From NCBI RefSeq assembly GCF_018448925.1, contig NZ_RCWE01000011.1, positions 1 through 64,000 of the forward strand: a stretch of DNA of 64,000 nt. Reading direction: 5' to 3'. Shown one piece after another: positions 7,968 to 17,232 of the stretch; positions within the stretch are counted from its first letter, which is position 1; every line of letters begins with the position of its first letter. Made by a program: the position numbers and the translations under genes. The notes beneath the pieces are model-generated. The model did not search any database and was not told where the DNA came from. It saw only the letters and a list, made by a program, of their open reading frames with translations. This stretch comes from Photorhabdus akhurstii (GTDB lineage: Bacteria; Pseudomonadota; Gammaproteobacteria; Enterobacterales; Enterobacteriaceae).

Positions 7968-8497
7968 GATTTACCTCATAACTAATGATTTTGAGTTATA
8001 ATAACCTATAGAAATAATTTAATTTACACTTAATATTAGCGCATACCTGATTTAGTTTTTTTGATTTGCGTCTAATTTAAATATCATATTGCATTTATAG
8101 CAGTCAACTATTTCCCTGTGGTAATAATTTAAAGGAAAGTGGAAAAATTGTGATTCTGACAATGATAAGAAAGCTGTTATTGCTTGCCTCTTAAATGTCT
8201 TAATCTTCCACTGCTACCGAACGATAAGGTTGCTTTATGACCGGTGGTTATTTTCTGATAGGCAGTAATGGTCATAAAACATTTTGTTGTTATTTCTGAT
8301 TTGTCAGTAAATGAGCTGTTTTTTTGATGTTGAAAATAGCCAGATCGTCGGTCGCATCATAATAAGGAGTTAAAACAATTCTGAGGATTTGTGGCAGTAG
8401 CCTTGTGTTAGTGGGCTTGCAAGTCATGGTATGCCGTTGAATATGTCACTAATGATAGGTGTTTTGGTAATATTTTTAAATAATCTATTATTTATGC
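7968..8497. other. AT-rich intergenic region between the operon and tRNA-Thr
   Basis: About 530 bases without a convincing gene on either strand. The minus-strand promoter of the Dabb-led operon should lie near 7980-8050, where the sequence is very AT-rich, but no clean -35/-10 pair stands out. Confidence 0.5.
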
Positions 8498-8527
8498 TTG
8501 ATTGTTTGCATTGGGTTGTAATATACT
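8498..8527 (+). promoter_or_regulatory. Promoter of tRNA-Thr
   Basis: TTGATT (8498-8503), an 18-nt spacer and TATACT (8522-8527), followed by a GC-rich GCGCTC discriminator as in stringently controlled stable-RNA promoters. The tRNA begins 33 bases beyond the -10. Confidence 0.55.
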
Positions 8528-8559
8528 GCGCTCGCTTTCAGGGGCTACCCCTGAAATAC

Positions 8560-8635
<76 letters not shown>

Positions 8636-8647
8636 AATCAAATAAGA

Positions 8648-8682
8648 AGCCGTTACCTTTTCAGAAGGTAACGGCTTTTTTC
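8648..8682 (+). terminator. Terminator after tRNA-Thr
   Basis: A perfect 12-bp stem (8648-8659 with 8665-8676) with a 5-nt loop followed by a T run. Confidence 0.9.
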
Positions 8683-8686
8683 TTGC

Positions 8687-9568
8687 TTCATTTTAGATGG
8701 TTCTGTTCATATATCCAGTGAATTTTACTATTTCCTGTTATAATTTCCCGCTTAAATGGGGTACCTGAATTTATCGTATAGTTAAACTCACTGTCAGGTC
8801 GCTCGGAATAAAACAGAGTGACTAAAAATAAAGGATAGCAGACGTTCAGATAATGCGGATTTATTTTCGCGGGTAAAAACTAACAGAGAAAAATATTGGC
8901 ATTTGAGGTATCAGTTTTCCAGCATGAAAAAATGTTTGCTATCGACGTGTATCCATCTATTTGTCTGGTGAAAGCCGAAAATAAGATGGGATAGGATAGA
9001 AAATAGCGGAAGATATTGATGCTGCAAAAGAGTATCAGATAAAAGCAATTTCAGATCAGAAGAATATTTTTGCTAACTACTTGCTGGATAGCATGGGGTT
9101 AAAAATCTTATTGTTCAGAAGAGGATATATCTGACAGTGTTAAAACTTTTCACGTAGATATTTACCTGATAATCGGTAATTTATCGTTAGTAACATTAAT
9201 CCTGTTGATGTCTTAAATGTCTGGTTTAATCTGGTGGAGATATTTAGAATAGGGTTGTTGAGATCTCACATTTACACTGGCTGGTTGTCTATCACCATGT
9301 AAACAAGCTGATTTCTGTACCTGCGGCATAGGTGTGGCAATCACTCTTAATCGCCACTTTATGACGGATTTCAAAGTCGATTCAAAATATTTTTTACACT
9401 TAAATATCCATGAGATAAAAAATCTGTGCTATTTTTTATTTAATGCATTTTTCATCTCATAATAAAAAGGGGGTGTTATGTTGCTTGAAAATTCTTGATC
9501 AATAATAAAGAACATGCGTGTTGCTTTAGGTGCTAAGCGTTTTAAAGGAAGGTACATTAGAGGATTAA
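8687..9568. other. Non-coding or decayed stretch between the tRNA and the phage region
   Basis: Nearly 900 bases with many stops in all frames. One open fragment, 9000-9134 (+), reads KIAEDIDAAKEYQIKAIS and continues for about 44 residues without a start, which looks like a decayed gene end. No repeat of the tRNA 3' end (an attachment-site copy) was seen here. Confidence 0.4.
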
Positions 9569-9712
9569 ATGAAGATTATAAATTTGTATAATAAATACGT
9601 AGATGAGGAAGAGAAACACTTTATGGCCATCCGTATTAATAACGATATTTATGTGTTTTCCTCTGAAACTGAGCTTGGTCCAGAATCGGGATTGTTTACG
9701 ATTTTTATTTAA
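9569..9712 (+). CDS. Small hypothetical protein (47 aa)
   Basis: Reads MKIINLYNKYVDEEEKHF and ends GLFTIFI. Acidic centre, no recognised domain. An AGAGGATT sequence sits just upstream. Position before the Q antiterminator suggests phage origin. It may not be translated. Confidence 0.35.
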   Translation: MKIINLYNKYVDEEEKHFMAIRINNDIYVFSSETELGPESGLFTIFI

Positions 9713-9875
9713 TAGACTAAGTAAACAGATATATTTAAACGACATAGTTACGTAGCAGAGAAACACAAAAATAGAGAATGAGAAATTTGTTATAATGCCG
9801 AATGCATGGATGCATGAGACCATCATGAAAATAATTTTTACTACTATTTGTTACTAAAAGTTAAGGTCAAAATGT

Positions 9876-10292
9876 ATGCGCAATATTCAACAAGTTTTAG
9901 AGTGTTGGGGCGGTTGGGTTGATGATGCCACAGGTGTTAATTGGCCGCCGATCGCTGCTGGATTTAAAGGTCTGATTGCGTCAACTCGTTCATTACGTCC
10001 TTCCTGCTGTGATAACGATGGCTTGATCATCGATGCTTGTATCGCAAAGTTGCAGACGGTAGGTAAATCTGAAGAAATTGAAATGTTATTTATGTACTAC
10101 GCTTTAGGACTTTCCAAACGGTCCATCGCACGCTTAATTAAAGTGCCTGATATTGAAGTACGTTCCCGGTTGCAAAAGGGGGAAAGTTTTGTTCAGGGAT
10201 GTTTGGCCATGCTTGATATTAAGTTAGAAATGGATGATGAAGTACAAAAACACAAAAAGCTTGTGCGTACGCAAAAAACTATGGTAGTGTAA
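9876..10292 (+). CDS. Phage Q-type late antiterminator
   Basis: A 138-residue protein with the family pattern: IQQVLECWGGWV at the start, 'CCDNDGLIIDACIAKL' in the middle, and an HTH-like 'YYALGLSKRSIARLIKVPD' followed by a 'KGESFVQGCLAML' helix. Q proteins let RNA polymerase read through terminators into phage late genes. Two hairpin terminators lie between this gene and the first tail gene, which is the expected arrangement for Q control of the tail operon. No other early phage genes are nearby. Confidence 0.8.
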   Translation: MRNIQQVLECWGGWVDDATGVNWPPIAAGFKGLIASTRSLRPSCCDNDGLIIDACIAKLQTVGKSEEIEMLFMYYALGLSKRSIARLIKVPDIEVRSRLQKGESFVQGCLAMLDIKLEMDDEVQKHKKLVRTQKTMVV

Positions 10293-10314
10293 TAATTAGT
10301 TAAAGTTGCGAATA

Positions 10315-10344
10315 AGCCCTGATAGAAATATCAGGGCTTTTTTC
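10315..10344 (+). terminator. Terminator after the Q gene
   Basis: A 10-bp stem AGCCCTGATA (10315-10324) with TATCAGGGCT (10329-10338), GAAA tetraloop, followed by a T run. Confidence 0.9.
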
Positions 10345-10502
10345 ATTTGGATATTGCAGGTAATGGGGAAAATAGGATTTAAGCCATTAAATTCGGTTTA
10401 AAAAATTCCTGTTATGCAATCAACTCTGTTTGGTATGAGTGAACCTTAAGTATCTTCTTATTGTACTCTGATAAATAAGTGAAAATTTAAATCATAATTG
10501 TC

Positions 10503-10529
10503 AAGGCCGCACTGTGTTGCGGCCTTTTT
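10503..10529 (+). terminator. Second terminator before the tail operon
   Basis: Stem AAGGCCGCA (10503-10511) with TGCGGCCTT (10518-10526) then TTT. It stands between the Q gene and the first tail gene with no gene between the two terminators, so read-through is needed unless a promoter lies at 10530-10680. Confidence 0.8.
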
Positions 10530-10693
10530 CGTATTTGCCGTCGCGAATTGCTTACGCATATTTTTTTACTTTTTTGCGGTCGGTATCCCTATTGAATCAA
10601 TCATCACTTGGTGTTGGGAACTAAGCCCTCAATGCAGAGCTTGGTTTACCCAGGCACAGGGTGAGTTATTGCTGTTTGATGGAGGTATTTTTG

Positions 10694-11239
10694 ATGAGCA
10701 ACGGTAGTGATAAAGCGGGTTGGTTAACACCTGTCACGTCAGGGCCTGAGTACGATGATGAGTTGGAGCACATACTGAGTCGTTGGCTGGGAGGTGTTTC
10801 TGGTTTGTCTGACGATAAAGTGCGTTCTCGATGGACATCAGCACAACTGCCTCAGTTACCGGCAGATGATGACTGGTGTGATTTTGTTATCACGGATTTT
10901 ATTTCGGATGCCTCGCCTGCTTTTGAAAACCAGACTGATGAAGGAACCAAGTTATGGCGTCATGAAGAAATTGTGTGCTTGATTTCCTTTTATGGCCCGA
11001 ACAGCCAGCGGTACGGCGCTCGTTTTCGTGATGGGCTGGCAGTCAGCCAGAACAATGACGAGTTGGAGCGTTCCGGTCTTTCAGTAGACAAGCTCAGCCG
11101 GCTGACTTCTTTACCGGAACTTATCAATAACCAGAGGGTGCGTCGTTATGACATGACGATCACCTTGCGGCGAAAAGTGGTGCGTGAATACGGTGTTAAA
11201 TCACTGGTGGAAGCGCCTGTCAAATTCTTTGGAGATTAA
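10694..11239 (+). CDS. Phage neck/tail terminator protein (gp12-like)
   Basis: 181 residues, first gene of the tail module. The order 'YDDELEHILSRWLGGVSGL', 'FITDFISDASPAF'-like strands and 'YDMTITLRRKVVREYGVKS' fits LIC12616/neck terminator gp12-like proteins that cap contractile tails. Start 10694 follows GGAGG at 10681-10685; the frame is open further upstream but without a better site. Directly followed by the sheath gene. Confidence 0.65.
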   Translation: MSNGSDKAGWLTPVTSGPEYDDELEHILSRWLGGVSGLSDDKVRSRWTSAQLPQLPADDDWCDFVITDFISDASPAFENQTDEGTKLWRHEEIVCLISFYGPNSQRYGARFRDGLAVSQNNDELERSGLSVDKLSRLTSLPELINNQRVRRYDMTITLRRKVVREYGVKSLVEAPVKFFGD

Positions 11240-11242
11240 ATT

Positions 11243-12712
11243 ATGCAGGGTTTACCTGTTTCAAACATTATCAATGTCACGTTGAATATGGCTCCTCATG
11301 CGGCTCAGTCCAGGAACTTTGGTGCGTTACTGATTATCGGCGCAAGCAACGTGATCAATCCTCATGAGCGTTTACGCCGGTACTCGGATATCGAGGGTGT
11401 CGGTGCTGATTTTGGACTGACTTCACCAGAGTATCAGGCCGCGGCGCTTTATTATTCCCAGTCGCCACGCCCGGTTGATTTATATATTGGTCGATGGGCT
11501 AAGGACAATGTGGTTTCCTCTTTACAAGGGGCCGTGCTGACTAAACCGCAGCAAATTATTAGCAAATTTACTGCCGTCACCGAGGGTTCTTTTAAGTTGA
11601 CGATTAACGGTAAAGAAGCGGTGTACAGTGGCATTGATTTGAGTAAAGAGAGCAATCTTAACGGCGTGGCTCAACGGATAGCGGATAAGTTAAAAGATTG
11701 TTTAGTTACATATGATAGTACCTCTTCACGTTTCGCTATTATGCCGAATTCTGTCGGTGCGGTTGGCTATGTTTCACCGGCGACAACGGGAACTTATATT
11801 GGTGATTTATTAAAGCTGGACGAAATATCGGGTGCTGCCGCTATCGAATCTACCAAAGCAGAAACTATTGCTGAGGCAGTAGCGGCGTTGGGTTCGGTAT
11901 CCAGCGGCTGGTACGGGCTAGTCATTGCCGATGATACGTTGACGGATGGGGACATTCTCTCTGTTGCTGACTACATTGAATCCGCATCTGTTTCCCGTAT
12001 CTATGGACATACAGTGCAAAAAGCAGATGTCTTGGATGCTAATGTTAAAACTGATATCGGCTCAAAATTAAAAGAGAGAAACTATCAACGCACACTTTGG
12101 CAATATTCAACTGGTAAATCCTACACTGTAGCTTCGCTGTTGGGCCGCATGTTTACCGTCAATTTCAACGGTAATAACACCACGATAACTTTGAAATTTA
12201 AACAGGAACCCGCAGTAACCGCAGAAAACCTCACTGCAACGCAATCCAATGTTTTGAAAGAGATAAACGGCAACGTTTTTGTTAAATACAACAACGATAC
12301 GGCCATCATTCAGGAAGGCGTCATGGCGAATGGGGATTTCATCGATGAGCGCCACGGCTTGGATTGGTTGCAGAACTACGTTCAAAACAATCTTTATAAC
12401 CTGCTTTACACCAGCACCAGCAAGATCCCACAGACTGATGAAGGTGTCACCCGGCTAATTACCAATGTTGAGCAGTCACTGGCTCAAGCGGCGACAAATG
12501 GATTAATCGCTCATGGTGTATGGGGCGGCGATCCGATTGGTGCGTTGGATACGGGGGCAACATTAACCAAAGGTTACTACGTTTACGCACCGCCAATTGC
12601 GACACAGGCACAGGCTGATCGGGAAGCACGAAAAGCACCGGTTATTCAGTGCGCTATCAAATTAGCAGGCGCTGTCCACTACGCTGATGTCATTATTAAT
12701 GTAAACAGATAA
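11243..12712 (+). CDS. Contractile tail sheath protein (DUF3383 family)
   Basis: 489 residues. It begins [18 protein letters not shown] and contains the [19 protein letters not shown] and '[17 protein letters not shown]' segments of DUF3383 proteins, the sheath-type subunits of short contractile-tail modules. The late '[19 protein letters not shown]' region also fits. A sheath gene means the particle is contractile. Three bases separate it from the previous stop, and the tube gene follows at once. Confidence 0.85.
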   Translation: MQGLPVSNIINVTLNMAPHAAQSRNFGALLIIGASNVINPHERLRRYSDIEGVGADFGLTSPEYQAAALYYSQSPRPVDLYIGRWAKDNVVSSLQGAVLTKPQQIISKFTAVTEGSFKLTINGKEAVYSGIDLSKESNLNGVAQRIADKLKDCLVTYDSTSSRFAIMPNSVGAVGYVSPATTGTYIGDLLKLDEISGAAAIESTKAETIAEAVAALGSVSSGWYGLVIADDTLTDGDILSVADYIESASVSRIYGHTVQKADVLDANVKTDIGSKLKERNYQRTLWQYSTGKSYTVASLLGRMFTVNFNGNNTTITLKFKQEPAVTAENLTATQSNVLKEINGNVFVKYNNDTAIIQEGVMANGDFIDERHGLDWLQNYVQNNLYNLLYTSTSKIPQTDEGVTRLITNVEQSLAQAATNGLIAHGVWGGDPIGALDTGATLTKGYYVYAPPIATQAQADREARKAPVIQCAIKLAGAVHYADVIINVNR

Positions 12713-12721
12713 GGGTTGAAA

Positions 12722-13162
12722 ATGGCTACATATTCTTTTCTTGATGTTTCTGCTTCTATTACCGGAGTTGGCGGCTCTTTTGATCTTGGCAACGGCGCCG
12801 CGCTCTCTGATGAGGGAATTACAGTCACCATGTCGGAGAGTAAAAACACCATGACCACCGGAGCAGATGGGGAAGTCATGCATTCATTGCATGCAACCAA
12901 GTCAGGAACCATCACGGTTAATTTACTTAAGACCAGTTCAGTAAACGCCAAATTGAACGCGATGCTCAGTGCGCAATCACTTTCGTCGGCGGCATGGGGT
13001 AATAATGTGATTGTTATTCGCAATAAGCAAAGTAACGACATTGCTGTTGCCCGCTCTGTTGCCTTTCAGAAACAACCGGATTTGCAGAATGCTAAAGCAG
13101 GTAATACCGTTGCCTGGGTATTTGATTGCGGAAAAATCGACATCATGTTAGGCACATTCTAA
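12722..13162 (+). CDS. Tail tube protein (DUF3277 family)
   Basis: 146 residues, opening MATYSFLDVSASITGVGGSF, then 'GITVTMSESKNTMTTGADG' and 'TVNLLKTSSVNAKLNAML', as in DUF3277 tail structural proteins, taken as the inner tube. ATG 12722 is preferred over TTG 12716 because AAGGG lies at the right distance. Confidence 0.8.
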   Translation: MATYSFLDVSASITGVGGSFDLGNGAALSDEGITVTMSESKNTMTTGADGEVMHSLHATKSGTITVNLLKTSSVNAKLNAMLSAQSLSSAAWGNNVIVIRNKQSNDIAVARSVAFQKQPDLQNAKAGNTVAWVFDCGKIDIMLGTF

Positions 13163-13199
13163 CCCGCTTCCTTTACAAACAGTTAAATCACCTTCAAAT

Positions 13200-13249
13200 C
13201 TGCCGCAGCATTTGTCTCTATTTTTAACATAGGACTTATGCTGCGGCAG
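13200..13249 (+). repeat. 12-bp inverted repeat between tube and chaperone genes
   Basis: CTGCCGCAGCAT (13200-13211) and its exact complement ATGCTGCGGCAG (13238-13249) enclose a 26-nt loop. There is no T run, so it is more likely an mRNA-stability or partial-termination element that would keep the abundant tube and sheath messages apart from the scarcer downstream ones. Confidence 0.5.
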
Positions 13250-13276
13250 TTTGAGCGAGCTTGAGGATAAGTGATC

Positions 13277-13687
13277 ATGGAATTTGAAATTGATGGTAAA
13301 AAATATCGCAGTGGTAAACTAAACGCTTTTCAACAACAGGATTTAGCAGTGGCTTTGGCGCCGGCTATTCCGGCACTTGGGCCGCTGATGAAAAAGATCG
13401 TGACAGCTAAAAGTGATGATGGGATAGCGGGTTTTGAAGAAGTGCTCCCTTATTTGGTGGAATCCATCAATGCGTTAGGAAAATCCAACCGACATGAAAT
13501 TAATGATATTTGCTTATCAGTGGTTTCTCGTGAACAGAATGGAATATGGAGCAAGATTTATGAGCCTGATGGTCAGGTATTGATGTTCGATGACATTAAC
13601 GGCTTCGAACTGCTGAAAATTGTCGGTTTTATTATTCGAGACTCATTGGGAAATTTTTTTCTCGCCCCATTAGAGAGCGCAGTGTAA
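13277..13687 (+). CDS. Tail assembly chaperone, short form
   Basis: 136 residues from ATG 13277 (GAGGATAA upstream; GTG 13271 is also in frame). Begins MEFEIDGKKYRSGKLNAFQQ. Position between the tube and tape-measure genes, and a following overlapping frame without its own start, match the two-part tail chaperones (lambda gpG and gpGT). These bind the tape measure before tube assembly and are absent from the final tail. Confidence 0.7.
   Translation: MEFEIDGKKYRSGKLNAFQQQDLAVALAPAIPALGPLMKKIVTAKSDDGIAGFEEVLPYLVESINALGKSNRHEINDICLSVVSREQNGIWSKIYEPDGQVLMFDDINGFELLKIVGFIIRDSLGNFFLAPLESAV
13648..13654 (+). promoter_or_regulatory. -1 frameshift slippery site G GGA AAT
   Basis: The heptamer GGGAAAT lies in the chaperone frame as G GGA AAT, the X XXY YYZ form; AAATTTT overlaps it as a second candidate (A AAT TTT). 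The -1 frame is open from here to 13890. Lambda uses GGGAAAG at the same place in its G gene. Confidence 0.65.
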
Positions 13688-13890
13688 TCCCAGGACAACC
13701 CAATTTAAATTTTGAAACCCTCCCGAAAGGGCGTGATTATTTGTTACGCCCGGTCATTGCGGGCATGTGCCGTTATGAATCGTTGAAAAACAGCATTCTT
13801 GATCTGGCTGATATTGCATTGATGAATGATGCCCTTGATGTTAAATCGGAAAATGAGGCCATGATAGAGAGGTGGCGAAATGAGCAATGA
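13655..13890 (+). CDS. Frameshift extension of the tail chaperone (DUF6889-like part)
   Basis: The -1 frame after the slippery site has no stop until 13888-13890. It encodes about 78 residues including 'PGQPNLNFETLPKGRDYLL' and 'MCRYESLKNSILDLADIAL', a DUF6889-like sequence that follows tail chaperones in this type of module. The only ATG codons are deep inside (13768 onwards), after the conserved start, so independent initiation is unlikely and production by frameshift is favoured. It overlaps the tape-measure start by 11 bases. Confidence 0.65.
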
Positions 13891-15931
13891 CGTTGAAACA
13901 ACTAAAGATTTCTTGGGATCGCTTAAGTTTGATGTTGATGAAGCCGGACAGCGTAAATTTATGGCTGTTATTACCGAAGTCACGGCTAATGTTCTCAAAA
14001 TGGGGGAGGAAATTAAAAACGCAGCACTAGAGGTTATTAATTTCACCACTCAAGTTGCTAACGGATTGGATAAACTTTACTGGCAGTCACAAAAAACAGG
14101 CGCAACGGCTGAAAAAATTAAAGCCATTGGTTATGCGGTCAGTCAAGCAGGCGGAAGTGTTGAAGGGTTTAATCAATCTCTTGAGGGCGTTGCCAATTTC
14201 CTACATAAAAATCCAGGTGGTGAAGGATTATTGCGGAACATTGGTGTTCAAACCCGAGATGTAAATGGCAACCTTCGGGATACAGCATCTTTGGTGGCGC
14301 AGGTGGGTGAACAGTTATCGAAAATGCCGATGGATCGTGCTAATCGATACGCCCGTAAACTGGGTATTGATGAAAGTACCTTGATGGCTATGCGTCGTGG
14401 GATTGGTCAATATGTCGCTGAATATCAGGATATGACGAAAACCATAGGTTATAACCCGACTAAAGCAACGCAGCAATCTCACCAATTTATAGCGCGCATG
14501 AATGCTTTAGATAATTTGTTTGGGATAATAAAAGAAAAAATAGGTGCGGATTTGGCGGGGGGATTGACTGGACGAGTCGAATCATTTCAACAAATTATCC
14601 TGCGTAATTTCCCTAGAATAGAAAAGGTTATTACTCGTGTATTGAATGTTATATTGAATCTGGCTGATGACATAACATTAGTGGTCAGTCGCGTCGGTGA
14701 AGCTATTAGTGATTTAATTGGCTGGTGGGACAAACTGGATGGCGGTACAAAAACGCTTATTAAAGCACTAGGCGGCTTACTATTTGCGTGGAAAATCTTA
14801 AATACAGCCTTTATGACTTCGCCGATAGGGATGATTACTGCACTGTCAGCGGCGTTGCTCTTGCTTTATGAAGACTATAAGGTTTGGAAAGAGGGCGGTA
14901 AGCATTTTATTGATTGGGATAAATGGAAACCCTCTATTAATGAATTTCTTAAAGCCATTGAAAAAATCTCTGGTTGGATAAACCAAGGGGCTAAGGCCGT
15001 TGGCGGTTGGAGAAATGTATTAAAGGGATTTGCGACCTTCATTGCAGTTGCATGGGCTGCGAAGATGATCAAAGGAATATCCAGTGTGACAAGTGCGATT
15101 CTTAATTTGGCTAAAGTGTCAAAATTTGTTTCCAGAGGTGGAATATTAGGTAAAGCGGGAGTTGCAGGGGCAGTTGCTGTTGCATCAGAGCCATATATCG
15201 ATAAAGCACTTAATCGGACTTTTGGTGGATATGACTACTTTCAGCGAATTAGGACCGCGAAAACTTGGCATGATTTTTGTGCTGCTCTGATTGGGGAAGG
15301 TAATGCCTATTGGGATGAAAAAGGGAATTGGGTAGATAAACGTGAAGAAAACACCCTTCCGAAAGGACATTCTCAATTTGCAGCAGATACTCCTGGTAAT
15401 GCTCCTATAGTCATGCAAAAGTCAGATAAAGCGGTAACAGATGGACAAAATAATCAGCCAGTTAATAAAGATAATCCTAAAGTCAGCATGATGAAATTGG
15501 CTAATTCTGATGTGATACAAAGATTGATTGATAACATGATGGTGGGGGCAAGTAGTAATAATCCTTATTTATCAGAGCATACCAAAACAGCGATTATCGG
15601 AGTGCCATCGTCAGCGAATAAACCAACAAAACTGGTTGGACATTTAAATCATGTCGCTCACTCTTTGCAGAATATTTCCATTGATCACCGAATGATCAAC
15701 GGTGCGGTGACAAATATCAACAGTATGATGAATCATCAGAAACTTACACCCGCTTTATTACATTGTGCGCCAATATCTGCCAGCAATAATATGAAGGGAA
15801 TAGGAGAAGTCAATTACTATATTGAAGTCAACGGTGTTGAATCCCCTAGAGAAGCAGCGAGACTAACCGGAGAAACGGTAGAACGTACTTACAGTATGCT
15901 GCTTAGAAATATGCAAACACAGGTGAAATAA
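13880..15931 (+). CDS. Tail tape measure protein
   Basis: 683 residues, the longest gene of the module, starting inside the chaperone extension. The N-terminal half is helical (KAIGYAVSQAGGSVEGF, 'MPMDRANRYARKLGIDE'), the middle has hydrophobic stretches near residues 290-335 and 375-395, and the C-terminal 'YYIEVNGVESPREAARL' resembles tape-measure ends of related modules. At roughly 0.15 nm per residue it would give a tail near 100 nm, similar to R-type tailocins; this is a rule of thumb. Confidence 0.85.
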   Translation: MSNDVETTKDFLGSLKFDVDEAGQRKFMAVITEVTANVLKMGEEIKNAALEVINFTTQVANGLDKLYWQSQKTGATAEKIKAIGYAVSQAGGSVEGFNQSLEGVANFLHKNPGGEGLLRNIGVQTRDVNGNLRDTASLVAQVGEQLSKMPMDRANRYARKLGIDESTLMAMRRGIGQYVAEYQDMTKTIGYNPTKATQQSHQFIARMNALDNLFGIIKEKIGADLAGGLTGRVESFQQIILRNFPRIEKVITRVLNVILNLADDITLVVSRVGEAISDLIGWWDKLDGGTKTLIKALGGLLFAWKILNTAFMTSPIGMITALSAALLLLYEDYKVWKEGGKHFIDWDKWKPSINEFLKAIEKISGWINQGAKAVGGWRNVLKGFATFIAVAWAAKMIKGISSVTSAILNLAKVSKFVSRGGILGKAGVAGAVAVASEPYIDKALNRTFGGYDYFQRIRTAKTWHDFCAALIGEGNAYWDEKGNWVDKREENTLPKGHSQFAADTPGNAPIVMQKSDKAVTDGQNNQPVNKDNPKVSMMKLANSDVIQRLIDNMMVGASSNNPYLSEHTKTAIIGVPSSANKPTKLVGHLNHVAHSLQNISIDHRMINGAVTNINSMMNHQKLTPALLHCAPISASNNMKGIGEVNYYIEVNGVESPREAARLTGETVERTYSMLLRNMQTQVK

Positions 15932-15933
15932 CA

Positions 15934-16539
15934 ATGGATATATTATCAGTTATGTTTTCTCAGCAAAAGAGAAAGATAGGTGTTATTGTACCGAGTGTCG
16001 TTATTTCAGAAACCCATACCGATGTATCGAATATCACTGATCATCCGGTTCAGCAGGGGGTGACATTCAGTGATCATGCTTATGACAGTCCATCGGAAGT
16101 GAGAATGGATTTAGGTTTTGCGGGAGGTGGTTCGCTGCTTGATATTGTTGATACAACAAAGGTATTTGATATATCTACCGGACTGAGCCTTGGAAGCAGT
16201 CCGCGTGATATATATCAACAGCTACTTGACTTGAGAGCATCACATAAACCGTTTGATGTCGTAACGGGAAAGCGATTATATAAAAACATGTTGATTAAAG
16301 ATATCAGTGTCACAACGGATAAAACCAGTGAAAATGTTTTATCGGTGGTTTTAAACCTGCGTGAAATTGTTATTGTTGAAACATCACCGAATAAGGCCGC
16401 GCCGGCGGAAAATATGAAAAATCCTGAAGATACAGCACCTGTCATTAATATGGGAGCTAAAGTCACGGTGAAGCCATCAATGCCAAAAATTATTCTTGAT
16501 TTTATTATAGAGAGAGGTAAGAAATGGCTAGGGTTGTAG
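15934..16539 (+). CDS. Baseplate protein with Dit-like N-terminal domain
   Basis: 201 residues. 'GVIVPSVVISETHTDVSNIT' and 'GVTFSDHAYDSPSEVRMDL' followed by 'DLRASHKPFDVVTGKRLYKNM' match the distal-tail-like domain found directly after tape-measure genes in this module type. Its 3' end overlaps the next gene by 16 bases. Confidence 0.7.
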   Translation: MDILSVMFSQQKRKIGVIVPSVVISETHTDVSNITDHPVQQGVTFSDHAYDSPSEVRMDLGFAGGGSLLDIVDTTKVFDISTGLSLGSSPRDIYQQLLDLRASHKPFDVVTGKRLYKNMLIKDISVTTDKTSENVLSVVLNLREIVIVETSPNKAAPAENMKNPEDTAPVINMGAKVTVKPSMPKIILDFIIERGKKWLGL

Positions 16540-16829
16540 AAATTCCTTTATCACCCCAAAATCAGCAATTCGATATTCAGCTAAATGGCATTAACTATAA
16601 AATGAGATTAATGTGGCGTGATATCGCGGGTTGGATTTTGGATATTATGACGCCGGACAGTGAATTTATTGTCACAGGTTTGCCGTTGGTTTTTGGCGCT
16701 GACTTACTGGAACAATATCGGCATCTTGGTTTTAACGGCTCATTAATTTTTTATGGTGATATAAATCAGGAGAAACCTTTCAGGAATAATCTTGGTAAAG
16801 AGGACAGGTTATACTTTGTAATAAGTTAA
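16524..16829 (+). CDS. Baseplate plug protein (gp18-like)
   Basis: 101 residues. The pattern PQNQQFDIQLNGINYKMRL, 'RDIAGWILDIMTPD' and 'LVFGADLLEQYRHLGFNGSL' fits the small baseplate plug proteins of contractile-tail phages. It overlaps the upstream baseplate gene. The next baseplate gene comes only after a 1.4-kb insertion. Confidence 0.7.
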   Translation: MARVVEIPLSPQNQQFDIQLNGINYKMRLMWRDIAGWILDIMTPDSEFIVTGLPLVFGADLLEQYRHLGFNGSLIFYGDINQEKPFRNNLGKEDRLYFVIS

Positions 16830-16966
16830 CTTGATGAGAGTAACACATAATTTCAAACTGGTTATGACAAAAATTGTGCCCAATAACGAGAATGGCTATA
16901 TATTTTGGCGGTAATAAAATATATATTGAATGTCTTGAATGTTTTATTTTAGGAGTGATATGAATT

Positions 16967-17165
16967 GTAGATAATAAAACAGGTGTGATTTACGATATTA
17001 TTTTACTTGTTAGGAAATGAGATTGATTTTGTAGGTTCTAGTAAATATTAAGGTTACAGAAATGTTAATATTGTAGATAAGACGGAATCTTACAAGAAAT
17101 ATTATCTCTTATCACCTGATGGGAAAGAATCTATACCTTTAAGTGAACGTTGGGATAATGTATAA
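16967..17165 (+). pseudogene. Degenerate gene fragment in the baseplate region
   Basis: Protein-like reading continues across one frame change and one in-frame TAA: VDNKTGVIYDIILL, then LGNEIDFVGSS, then after the stop DKTESYKKYYLLSPDG and 'SIPLSERWDNV' up to TAA 17163-17165. No start can be assigned. The parental family is not recognised. It indicates a cargo gene decaying between baseplate genes. Confidence 0.4.
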
Positions 17166-17232
17166 ATTTTCCTGAGAAAGGATAGATAATCATTGTATGT
17201 AACTATTAGATTATTATCTAAAGGATCTTGAT

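Noticed and set aside
9000-9134. Open fragment KIAEDIDAAKEYQIKAIS and so on after the tRNA
   Set aside because: No start codon and a stop directly before it; too short to assign to a family, so only mentioned in the gap entry.
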